Shown: piece after piece, positions 1 to 5,230 of the stretch | Layout: each line of letters starts with the position of its first letter | How positions within the stretch are numbered: position 1 is the first letter of the stretch | Assembly: GCA_002413185.1 (NCBI GenBank) | Contig: DHWM01000066.1 | Coordinates: 4,353-9,919, forward strand | Reading direction: 5' to 3' | Length of the DNA: 5,567 bases | Origin: Actinobacteria bacterium UBA5182 | Lineage (GTDB): Bacteria > Actinomycetota > UBA4738 | The notes under the pieces: model-generated | Databases searched by the model: none | Seen by the model: the letters and a program-made list of their open reading frames with translations, nothing else | Told to the model about the DNA's origin: nothing | Made by a program: the position numbers and the translations under genes

Positions 1-196
1 CGGCGAGGGTGTTCGACGAGGGGAGGTACCCGGGCATGGCCCCGAGGATCCCGCCTCTACGCTCGACGATGGCCGCGACCCGCGGCGGGACCGACGCGTC
101 GCCCGCGCTGAGGTCGGCCATCGCCGAGGCCAGGGCGTCGACCAGCTCGTCCAGGTCGAGGAGGTCTCGGACTTCATGCTCGGTGAGGATCAGCAT
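1..196 (-). CDS. Ornithine cyclodeaminase / mu-crystallin family protein, N-terminal part (cut by window edge)
   Basis: Sixty-five codons are visible, read leftwards from an ATG at 194-196; the 3' part lies outside the window. The product begins MLILTEHEVRDLLDLDELVD, followed by an acidic helix, a 'VPPR' motif (residues 37-40) and 'GAMPGYLP' (52-59). This order is typical of the N-terminal substrate-binding domain of the ornithine cyclodeaminase/mu-crystallin family, which are NAD(P)-dependent enzymes (ornithine cyclodeaminase, alanine dehydrogenase, ketimine reductase). Arg39 in the PPR motif corresponds to the conserved carboxylate-binding arginine of the family. The catalytic lysine and the Rossmann domain would lie beyond the edge, so the exact substrate cannot be told. 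No clear ribosome binding site precedes the ATG. A weak -10-like CAGAAT (minus strand, 203-208) sits six bases upstream, which would fit a leaderless or near-leaderless message. The gene is divergent from hutH, suggesting a shared control region and possibly a role in amino-acid catabolism. Confidence 0.85.
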   Translation of the reverse strand, partial: MLILTEHEVRDLLDLDELVDALASAMADLSAGDASVPPRVAAIVERRGGILGAMPGYLPSSNTLA

Positions 197-222
197 GCCG
201 GGATTCTGCCGCACCGGACCGG

Positions 223-251
223 TTGCCGCTGCCGCGGCCCGCCACTAGCCT
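223..251 (+). promoter_or_regulatory. Predicted hutH promoter, placed for a leaderless transcript
   Basis: A -35-like TTGCCG (223-228; 4 of 6 to TTGACA) and a -10-like TAGCCT (246-251; fits TAnnnT) are separated by 17 bp, the optimal spacing for a housekeeping sigma factor. Transcription would be expected to start seven to nine bases after the -10, at 258-260, which coincides with the GTG proposed as the hutH start. No Shine-Dalgarno sequence is seen upstream of that GTG, consistent with leaderless translation, which is common in Actinobacteria. The site lies in the 63-bp divergent spacer, so a regulator bound here could act on both genes. This is prediction from consensus matching only. Confidence 0.5.
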
Positions 252-259
252 CCCCATCA

Positions 260-1786
260 GTGCCGGTGGTGGTGGGCGAGACGCTGTCGATCCAGGACGT
301 CGTTGCCGTGGCTCGAGGCGAGCCCGTCGAGCTCTCACCGGCCGCCCGGGCGCGGATGGAGGCCGCTCACCGCGTCGTGGAGGCGAAGGCGAGGGCGGGG
401 GAGGCTGTGTACGGCGTCACCACCGGTCTCGGCAGCCTGGCCAACGTTCGGCTCGCGCCCGAGGAGATCCGCGAGCTCCAACACGACCTGTTGCGCTCGC
501 ACGCGGTCGGGGTCGGGCCGTCGCTGGGGGAATGGGAGGTCCGGGCCATGCTGCTCCTGCGGGCCCACGTCCTCGCCCTCGGGTATTCGGGAGTTCGGCC
601 GCTCCTGGTCGACCGCCTGATCGAATTCCTGAACGGCGACCTGCTTCCGGTGGTCCCCGAGCAGGGCTCGCTGGGAGCCTCCGGTGACCTGGCTCCATTG
701 GCGCACTTGGCGTTGCCGTTGACCGGAGAGGGCGAGGTCTCGTTCCAGGGCGATCGCATGCCCGGTGCCATGGCGCTGGAGCGGGCTGGGCTCCAGCCGA
801 TCGCGCTGGAGCCGAAGGAGGGGCTTGCGCTCGTCAACGGGACGCAGGGGATGCTGGCGGTCGGCCTGCTGGCCGCGGACCGGGGCCGAAGGCTCGCTCG
901 CATGGCCGACGTCGCCGCCGCGATGTCGATCGAGGCGGCGCTCGCAACCGACCGCCCCTTCGACGAACGCCTCCACCGCCTGCGCCCGCATCCGGGGCAG
1001 GGCGCCTCGGCGTCGAACCTCCGCCGGCTGCTGAAGGGGAGCGAGATCGTCGCTTCCCATCGCCACAGCGCCCACCTGGTCCAGGACGCCTACTCGCTCC
1101 GGTGCGCGCCGCAGGTCCACGGGGCCTTTCGGGACACCCTTCGACACGCCGAAGAGGTCATGGCCATCGAGATCGGCTCCGTCTCCGACAACCCCATCGT
1201 CATCGCTGAATCGGAGGAGGTGGTGTCGGGCGGGAACTTCCACGGCCAGCCGGTCGCCGTGGTGCTGGACGCCCTGGCCGCCGCGACGGTCGGGCTGGCC
1301 TCGATCTCCGAGCGTCGCCTGTACCGGCTCCTCGACCCGAGCACGAACAACGGCCTCCCTGCCTTCCTGGTGGAGCGCTCCGGAGTCCAGTCGGGGTTCA
1401 TGATCGTGCAGTACACCGCGGCGTCCCTGGTATCCGAATCGAAGAGCCTGGCCCACCCAGCGTCGGTCGATTCGATCCCTTCGTCGGCCGGCCAGGAAGA
1501 CCACGTCAGCATGGGCATGACGGCCGCGCGTCATGCTCGTCAGTGCGTGAGCAACGCCGAGGTGGTGGTGGCGCTGGAGGTGTTGGCTGCGGCCCAGGGG
1601 GTCGAGCTTCGGCGGCCGCTTCGGCCAGGGCCGGGCGCCGCCGCGGCGATCGTGGCCATCCGCGAGGTCGTGCCGTTCCTCGATGAGAGCCGCGAGCTGA
1701 AGCCCGAGATCGACGACGTGGTGGAGCTGGTGCAGTCCGGAACGTTGCTCTCCGCGGTCGAGGCCGCCGTTGGCCCGTTGGACTAA
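260..1786 (+). CDS. hutH: Histidine ammonia-lyase (histidase)
   Basis: This cytoplasmic enzyme deaminates L-histidine to trans-urocanate and ammonia, the first step of histidine degradation. From the chosen GTG the protein has 508 residues, the usual length for bacterial HutH. The A140-S141-G142 triad, in the context 'GSLGASGDLAPLAH', is the segment that cyclises to the electrophilic MIO cofactor. Other active-site residues of the aromatic amino acid lyase family are in register: Tyr51 (YGVTTG), Asn193 (LVNGTQG), Gln275/Tyr278/Arg281 (QDAYSLR.PQVHG), Phe327 (GGNFHGQP) and Glu413 (GQEDHVSMG). Nothing suggests inactivation. Start choice: the frame is open back to an ATG at 176, but that would overlap the divergent gene and add 28 residues unlike the family. 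GTG at 260 (or 266, 269, 272) gives the family-like start 'PVVVGETLS'. The gene faces the DCC gene tail to tail. Urocanase, the next enzyme, is not present in this window. Confidence 0.97.
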   Translation: MPVVVGETLSIQDVVAVARGEPVELSPAARARMEAAHRVVEAKARAGEAVYGVTTGLGSLANVRLAPEEIRELQHDLLRSHAVGVGPSLGEWEVRAMLLLRAHVLALGYSGVRPLLVDRLIEFLNGDLLPVVPEQGSLGASGDLAPLAHLALPLTGEGEVSFQGDRMPGAMALERAGLQPIALEPKEGLALVNGTQGMLAVGLLAADRGRRLARMADVAAAMSIEAALATDRPFDERLHRLRPHPGQGASASNLRRLLKGSEIVASHRHSAHLVQDAYSLRCAPQVHGAFRDTLRHAEEVMAIEIGSVSDNPIVIAESEEVVSGGNFHGQPVAVVLDALAAATVGLASISERRLYRLLDPSTNNGLPAFLVERSGVQSGFMIVQYTAASLVSESKSLAHPASVDSIPSSAGQEDHVSMGMTAARHARQCVSNAEVVVALEVLAAAQGVELRRPLRPGPGAAAAIVAIREVVPFLDESRELKPEIDDVVELVQSGTLLSAVEAAVGPLD

Positions 1787-1790
1787 AGGA

Positions 1791-1804
1791 CGCCGGAACC
1801 GGCG
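1791..1804. terminator. Small hairpin between the convergent hutH and DCC genes
   Basis: A 5-bp G+C stem (CGCCG 1791-1795 with CGGCG 1800-1804) and a GAAC tetraloop fill most of the 26-bp gap between the two convergent stop codons. No T run follows on either strand, so this is at best a weak bidirectional terminator of the high-GC type. It may be chance in such GC-rich DNA. Confidence 0.25.
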
Positions 1805-1812
1805 GCTTGGGG

Positions 1813-2214
1813 CTACCTCGGCGGGTTGCCGGGATGCGCGGAAGGATCGACCGCACACGCCTCGGTTCCCAGTGCCCCGCCCAGTTGGTCGCGATGCCGC
1901 GCCACCCACCGGTACAGCCGCTCGGTGGTCCCGGGGAACGAGGCGGCCAACGCGGCCACCGGAGTGCCCGCGGGAAGCAGGCGCATCAGTGGGGCGACCG
2001 CCTCCCCCGCCGAGTACAGCTCGCCGTCAGGCGTGGCCAGGTGCCACGACTCCATGCGCTCTTTGTCATCCATGCCGCCCAGCCACCGGTCGGCTTCGGC
2101 GTCCTGGATGGCGATCGGACGAAGCATGTGGTGCCGATCCCACCTCAGGAGCTTGGCCACCGCCCACCGACAGAAGCCGCAGTCCGAGTCGAACAGCAAC
2201 ACCGCTTGATCCAT
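1813..2214 (-). CDS. DCC (DUF393) family thiol-disulfide oxidoreductase-like protein
   Basis: The 133-residue product opens with 'LLFDSDCGFCRWAV' (residues 6-19). This is the defining Asp-x-Asp-Cys-x-x-Cys signature of the DCC family (DUF393, YuxK-like), on a short beta strand as in thioredoxin-like folds; the CxxC cysteines are Cys12 and Cys15. Further family traits are the 'YSAGEAV' segment (67-73) and the C-terminal 'YRWVARHRDQLG' helix (101-112). No signal peptide is seen, so it should be cytoplasmic. The family is annotated as putative thiol-disulfide oxidoreductases, but substrates are mostly unknown. The ATG lies only four bases after the stop of the upstream HTTM gene and no good ribosome binding site is visible, so translation is probably coupled to that gene. 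The last 20 or so residues (rich in Pro and Gly, with Cys120) extend past the usual family end. DCC and HTTM genes are often neighbours or fused, which supports a joint role in a membrane-associated redox or modification process; that role is inferred. Confidence 0.88.
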   Translation of the reverse strand: MDQAVLLFDSDCGFCRWAVAKLLRWDRHHMLRPIAIQDAEADRWLGGMDDKERMESWHLATPDGELYSAGEAVAPLMRLLPAGTPVAALAASFPGTTERLYRWVARHRDQLGGALGTEACAVDPSAHPGNPPR

Positions 2215-2218
2215 CGGG

Positions 2219-3184
2219 TCAAGCGTAGAGAATGTCGGCCGCGGCGTCAGCGAGTGTGGCGGGTTCGCCGATTGTCGTCGTGGCGCGCGGTGTGCCTTTG
2301 AGGCGGCCGCGGCGGAGCCATTCGACCAGCCACGGCCAGTCGACGAAGACGATCACGGCCGAGAGCGCCCACGCTGAGTAGTCCAGGTTCATGGTGAGCC
2401 AGATGCCGGCGTGGAGGCCGGCTGTGGCCGGAACGTAGAACGTGGCAAGGCGCTTTCGCCACAGGACCAGCGGAAACGTCAACTCCAGCAACAGCGTCGC
2501 TCCGGCCACGATGTGAGCAAGCCACGCCCGGTCCGCGACGAACAGTGCCACGACGTTCGGCGAGGCGGAGCGATCGCTCGCCGTGTACAGGATCCACCGC
2601 AAGTTCCCGCTGAGCACCCATGACGGCCCCGAGAAAACCACCTTCCCCAACCCGGAGAAGAAGTAGGCGCCGGTGACCACCAGCATGGCCACGCGCACGG
2701 GCCAGCCGTATGCGACGGAAACGGGAGCGTCCCGGCCCTCTCCGGTTTCCCTTCTCGTTCTCCGCTTTCGAATCGCATCCAGGGACCACGCGTCGGCCAC
2801 GGGTGCGACCAGGAGTGGCACCAGGCAGATCAGAAGCACGACATCGTTGTGGAGGATTTTGCCGAGGCTGCTCAGCATGGCGTTCAGAAGCAGCCCGCAC
2901 GTCCATGCCACGGGCAGCGTGACGCGCGCTCGGAGACCGGCGGCGGCGAGCGTGGCCGCCATCACGCCGAGGAGCTGCAACACGATGAGAGGACCGCGGG
3001 ACGGAAGCCCGGGGAACATGTGCATGAACGAGACCGGCCTGAACAGGGCCCGGGGCTGTCCACTCAGTCCCACATAGACGGGCCGGGCCAGCCGGAGGGC
3101 CAATAGTGAGCACAGCCCGATGCGGACGGCCGCCAGACGCCGGGCGCTCCCCGGGGCGAACATCCACTCCTCAAGGCGTCGCAT
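2219..3184 (-). CDS. HTTM-domain multi-span membrane protein (SdpB / vitamin K-dependent carboxylase-like superfamily)
   Basis: This 321-residue protein has about six to eight hydrophobic segments (approximately 17-36, 64-83, 90-106, 113-130, 163-180, 221-243, 250-266 and 270-285). A strongly basic cytoplasmic-type loop, 'RKRRTRR' (139-145), lies after the fourth. Features typical of the HTTM (horizontally transferred transmembrane) domain are 'LGKILHNDVVLL' (107-118), 'FFSGLGKVVFSGPSWV' (175-190) with a Gly-x-x-Lys plus Trp pattern, 'LLELTFPL' (232-239) and a late His258 in a membrane helix. The domain is shared by vitamin K-dependent gamma-carboxylases and by SdpB, a membrane protein needed to mature the Bacillus SDP toxin. 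Which activity applies here cannot be told from sequence alone. The ATG overlaps the end of the upstream small membrane protein gene by 14 bases and has a GGAG ribosome binding site (3191-3194) six bases upstream, so the two should be co-translated. The DCC gene follows four bases after the stop. Confidence 0.85.
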   Translation of the reverse strand: MRRLEEWMFAPGSARRLAAVRIGLCSLLALRLARPVYVGLSGQPRALFRPVSFMHMFPGLPSRGPLIVLQLLGVMAATLAAAGLRARVTLPVAWTCGLLLNAMLSSLGKILHNDVVLLICLVPLLVAPVADAWSLDAIRKRRTRRETGEGRDAPVSVAYGWPVRVAMLVVTGAYFFSGLGKVVFSGPSWVLSGNLRWILYTASDRSASPNVVALFVADRAWLAHIVAGATLLLELTFPLVLWRKRLATFYVPATAGLHAGIWLTMNLDYSAWALSAVIVFVDWPWLVEWLRRGRLKGTPRATTTIGEPATLADAAADILYA

Positions 3185-3650
3185 CGGCTGCTCCGTTCGA
3201 GCGCTCGGTGGCCGGCGATGACGAACAGGAGTACTCGAGCGTTTTGGTCACCGGCGCTGCCGGCCGTTGCCCCTTCCGAGGCAACGGGTCCCGGTCCCCC
3301 CGGTAGATCCTGAGCGAGGTGGCGCGATCTCCCAATCGGATGGCGGCGTCCATCCAGGCCTGGCAGACCTGGACCCGCCCGGAGGTTGGGAGCGACCCGA
3401 AAGCCTTGACCACCGTCAGCGAGCCCTGGTAGGCGCGGGGGAGGCGGGCGAACCGCAGCTGGTGCTCCCGCCCCAGGGCGTCCACGGCGACGATCTCCCT
3501 CGACACCTCGTGTTCGACCCGCACGCGGCTGAACAGGCGAAAGCCGGTGAGCGACCATGTGTCGAGGCCGGTGGCCCCGCACACCAGGAAGGAGCCCAGG
3601 AAGGTCCATACGAACCACCGGGTCCACCGAGGAGGTCGCTGTTCGTCCAT
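3171..3650 (-). CDS. Small single-span membrane protein, SdpA/DUF5819-like by size, topology and context
   Basis: From the ATG at 3648-3650 the product has 159 residues: a short basic N-terminus, one membrane segment (about 12-30, 'WFVWTFLGSFLVCGATGL') and a soluble domain of about 125 residues. Right after the membrane segment comes 'WSLTGFRLFSRVR' (32-44). This Trp-...-Leu-Phe-Ser pattern recalls small proteins encoded beside HTTM proteins, including SdpA (Bacillus, similar length) and DUF5819. The soluble domain has 'VDALGREHQLRFARLP', Cys96 in 'VQVCQAW', and 'TKTLEYSC' with Cys142; the Ser/Ala-rich tail looks disordered. A TTG start at 3710 would overlap hutI and add a Gly-rich 20-residue extension, whereas the ATG at 3650 has a GAGGGA ribosome binding site four bases upstream, so the shorter form is preferred. 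It lies 47 bases after hutI and overlaps the HTTM gene by 14 bases. No catalytic function can be assigned. Assignment to the SdpA group rests on context, length and one short motif. Confidence 0.72.
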   Translation of the reverse strand: MDEQRPPRWTRWFVWTFLGSFLVCGATGLDTWSLTGFRLFSRVRVEHEVSREIVAVDALGREHQLRFARLPRAYQGSLTVVKAFGSLPTSGRVQVCQAWMDAAIRLGDRATSLRIYRGDRDPLPRKGQRPAAPVTKTLEYSCSSSPATERSNGAADATP

Positions 3651-3662
3651 CGTTCCCTCGCC

Positions 3663-3678
3663 GCCGGGTCCGCCCGGC
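3663..3678. other. Hairpin between hutI and the membrane cassette
   Basis: A perfect 6-bp inverted repeat, GCCGGG (3663-3668) and CCCGGC (3673-3678), has a 4-base loop. It lies in the 47-base gap between the hutI stop and the next gene's start, just upstream of that gene's ribosome binding site. There is no T run, so full termination is unlikely. It could mark RNA processing or partial attenuation between hutI and the three downstream genes, or be chance in GC-rich DNA. Confidence 0.25.
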
Positions 3679-3697
3679 TCACCCGACAGACCGGAGC

Positions 3698-4957
3698 TTA
3701 GTCCGTCCAAGGTCCCCGAGAAGAGACCCGTTGGCCTCCGATCCAGGTCTCCAGGACTGGGTTGTGACCGGGCCGGTACGCGATCATCGCGGGGTCGGGA
3801 GTGTCAAGGACGACGAAGTCCGCCCGCTTTCCCAGAGTGAGCGAGCCCAGACGTTCCTGCAGGCCGAGGACCCATGCGGCGTTGAAGGTCGCGGCGCCGA
3901 TGGCCGTCAGCGTGGGCAGCCGGTACAGCGACGCCGCGACCGCGATGACCTCGGGCACGGAGAGGCAGGGAGATGTCCCGGGGTTGAAGTCCGTGGCCAG
4001 GGCGACCGCCACCCCGGCCGTGAGCATGTCCGCCACGGGGGGAGGCTCGGCCCGCAGGAACAGCGTCGACACGGGCAACAGGACCGCCACCGTCTGGTCG
4101 TTCCCGGCGAGGGCCTCGATCCCAGCCGGCCCGATGTGGTTGAGGTGGTCGGCGCTTCGTGAGCCGGCACCGACGGCCGCCTCCGCCGCGCCGGAGTGCC
4201 CGAGCTGGTCCGCATGGCATCGAACGGCGAGCCCGTTCGCGCGGGCCGTTTCGGCCACCCTGGCCAGATCGGCCACGGTGAAGGCGATGTCCTCCACGTA
4301 GACGTCCACCGCGTCGGCCAGGCCCTCCGCAGCAGCCCGGGGGATCAGCTCGTGGCAGACTTCATCGACCCAGGCTTCGCGGGTCCGCCCCTCGGGGACG
4401 GCGTGACAGGCCAGGAGGGTCACCGAGGCCGTCTGGGAGACCTCTCGGGCCAGACGCCGGGCCAGCCGGGCCTGTCGGAGCTCGGCCTCCACAGAGAGCC
4501 CGTACCCAGTCTTCAATTCGATGGCCGTGGTCCCGTGCGCCAGCATCTCGTCGACCAGCGGCCGGCAGAACCGCATCACCTCCTCGTCGGACGCCCCGGC
4601 CAGCAACCGGGCGCTCCGGTAGATGCCTCCTCCGCCATGGAGGTCCCGATAGGTCAGTCCCGCCAGGCGTGCCTCGAACTCGTTCGCCCTCCAGCCGAAG
4701 AATGGCACGTGCGTATGACAGTCGACGAAGCCGGGGAGGATGGCGCCTTTCACCCGGGTCGCCTGGCGGACGTCTCCCACCTCCGGGGGGAGGTCGCCCG
4801 CCGGGCCCGCCCACGTCACCACTCCGTCTCCCCACGCCAGGGCCCCGTCCTTGATGACCTGAACGTTCGAGAGCCGGTCACCGTTCGCGGGCCCGTCCCA
4901 CTCCCCGTGCGCCACCCCTACCACCAGGGCCGGAGCGAGGAGAAGGCCGTGGCTCAC
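3698..4957 (-). CDS. hutI: Imidazolonepropionase
   Basis: This cytoplasmic metal-dependent hydrolase of the amidohydrolase superfamily opens the ring of 4-imidazolone-5-propanoate to N-formimino-L-glutamate, the third step of histidine degradation. The 419-residue length is normal. Metal ligands and active-site residues of the family are all in place: His81 and His83 in 'FVDCHTHVPF', Arg90, Tyr152 in 'KTGYGLS', His185 in 'LLACHAVPEG', His248 in 'RCHADQLG', His271 in 'SADHLNHIG', and Asp323 in 'ATDFNPGTSPC'. The 'LHGGGGIYRSAR' segment (106-117) is also characteristic. The C-terminal 'GSLTLGKRADFVVLD' is the usual amidohydrolase closing beta sandwich. The start is a GTG at 4955-4957 with AAGAGG (4965-4970) seven bases upstream; its GTGA overlaps the stop of a possible 32-codon ORF. 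It heads a minus-strand run of four genes and points towards hutH on the other strand, so the two hut genes are not in one operon here. Confidence 0.97.
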   Translation of the reverse strand: MSHGLLLAPALVVGVAHGEWDGPANGDRLSNVQVIKDGALAWGDGVVTWAGPAGDLPPEVGDVRQATRVKGAILPGFVDCHTHVPFFGWRANEFEARLAGLTYRDLHGGGGIYRSARLLAGASDEEVMRFCRPLVDEMLAHGTTAIELKTGYGLSVEAELRQARLARRLAREVSQTASVTLLACHAVPEGRTREAWVDEVCHELIPRAAAEGLADAVDVYVEDIAFTVADLARVAETARANGLAVRCHADQLGHSGAAEAAVGAGSRSADHLNHIGPAGIEALAGNDQTVAVLLPVSTLFLRAEPPPVADMLTAGVAVALATDFNPGTSPCLSVPEVIAVAASLYRLPTLTAIGAATFNAAWVLGLQERLGSLTLGKRADFVVLDTPDPAMIAYRPGHNPVLETWIGGQRVSSRGPWTD

Positions 4958-5052
4958 GAGGCGGCCTCTTCGATGGGTCCAGCCAGGGGTCGCCGAAAGA
5001 ATCCCCCATGGGCCATCTCATGCCGAACCGCGGCCGTGCCGATGTAACTCAT
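4954..5052 (-). CDS. Possible 32-residue leader or small ORF upstream of hutI (uncertain)
   Basis: An ATG at 5050-5052 opens a 32-codon frame that begins 'MSYIGTAAVRHEMAHGG' and ends with Ala-Ala-Ser. Its stop TGA overlaps the hutI GTG in a GTGA arrangement, typical of translational coupling. The ribosome binding site is weak (GAAGCGGG about 6-13 bases upstream). Third codon positions are less GC-biased than in neighbouring genes, which argues against a conserved protein. The frame stays open further upstream to 5247, but that part would run into the divergent GAF gene and has no family-like features. I do not recognise the sequence. It could be a coupling leader peptide, a tiny real gene, or chance. 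Confidence 0.25.
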   Translation of the reverse strand: MSYIGTAAVRHEMAHGGFFRRPLAGPIEEAAS

Positions 5053-5077
5053 GTCTGCCCGCTTCACATCGACAAAG

Positions 5078-5096
5078 CTGCCGGCAACCCCGGCAG
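5078..5096. other. Inverted repeat in the leader region upstream of hutI
   Basis: CTGCCGG (5078-5084) and CCGGCAG (5090-5096) form a perfect 7-bp stem with a 5-base loop. It lies about 25 bases upstream of the small ORF and 120 bases upstream of hutI. Read on the minus strand it is followed by CTTTGTC, a very short pyrimidine-rich stretch. It could be part of a structured leader, an operator, or simply GC-rich chance. Confidence 0.25.
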
Positions 5097-5134
5097 GAAG
5101 CAGCGCACGGGAGGGCGCTCGGGCGCTGCGCCAC

Positions 5135-5179
5135 GCCGAGGGGGGGACAACGCGGGCAGTCCCCCCCTCGGCACTTTTT
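5135..5179 (+). terminator. Strong rho-independent-like terminator reading rightwards
   Basis: The arms 5135-5148 (GCCGAGGGGGGGAC) and 5159-5172 (GTCCCCCCCTCGGC) are perfectly complementary over 14 bp, with a 10-base loop. On the plus strand the stem is followed two bases later by TTTTT (5175-5179), the layout of an intrinsic terminator. On the minus strand no T run follows. The orientation is odd: no convincing plus-strand gene ends here, since hutI runs the other way and the next plus-strand gene begins at 5231. It may block antisense transcription from entering the GAF gene, act as an attenuator in a leader, or be a structural element of the divergent intergenic region. Confidence 0.6.
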
Positions 5180-5218
5180 CGTCCCACCACGGCGAACGGG
5201 GACCTTCCGGTCGCTCGA

Positions 5219-5224
5219 TACACT
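5219..5224 (+). promoter_or_regulatory. Candidate -10 box of the GAF-domain gene
   Basis: TACACT (5219-5224) fits TAnnnT and lies six bases before the GTG at 5231. A start of transcription seven bases downstream would make the message leaderless, as proposed for hutH. No recognisable -35 hexamer is present at 16-18 bp spacing, so support is weak. Confidence 0.3.
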
Positions 5225-5230
5225 GGGCGA

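Noticed and set aside
176..259. Upstream ATG giving hutH 28 extra residues
   Set aside because: The extension overlaps the divergent gene, has no family resemblance, and would place the start upstream of the best promoter.
335..1909. Long minus-strand open frame (524 codons) opposite hutH
   Set aside because: The translation is rich in Arg, Gly and Pro with no family-like blocks; it is a codon-bias shadow of hutH, whose active-site residues are all intact on the plus strand.
1770..2301. Plus-strand frames opposite the DCC gene
   Set aside because: They are Arg/Pro-rich shadows; the minus strand has the DxDCxxC signature and proper gene spacing.
3651..3710. TTG start that would lengthen the small membrane protein by 20 residues
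   Set aside because: It overlaps hutI, is Gly-rich, and the ATG at 3650 has a good ribosome binding site.
4196..5047. Plus-strand open frame (283 codons) opposite hutI
   Set aside because: It lies wholly over the 5' part of hutI and has low-complexity Gly/Arg/Pro composition. It was considered as a source for the rightward terminator at 5135-5179, but there is no independent support for it.
5113..5128. Two tandem 8-base units (GGGCGCTC, GGGCGCTG)
   Set aside because: Too short and only two copies; expected by chance in such GC-rich sequence.
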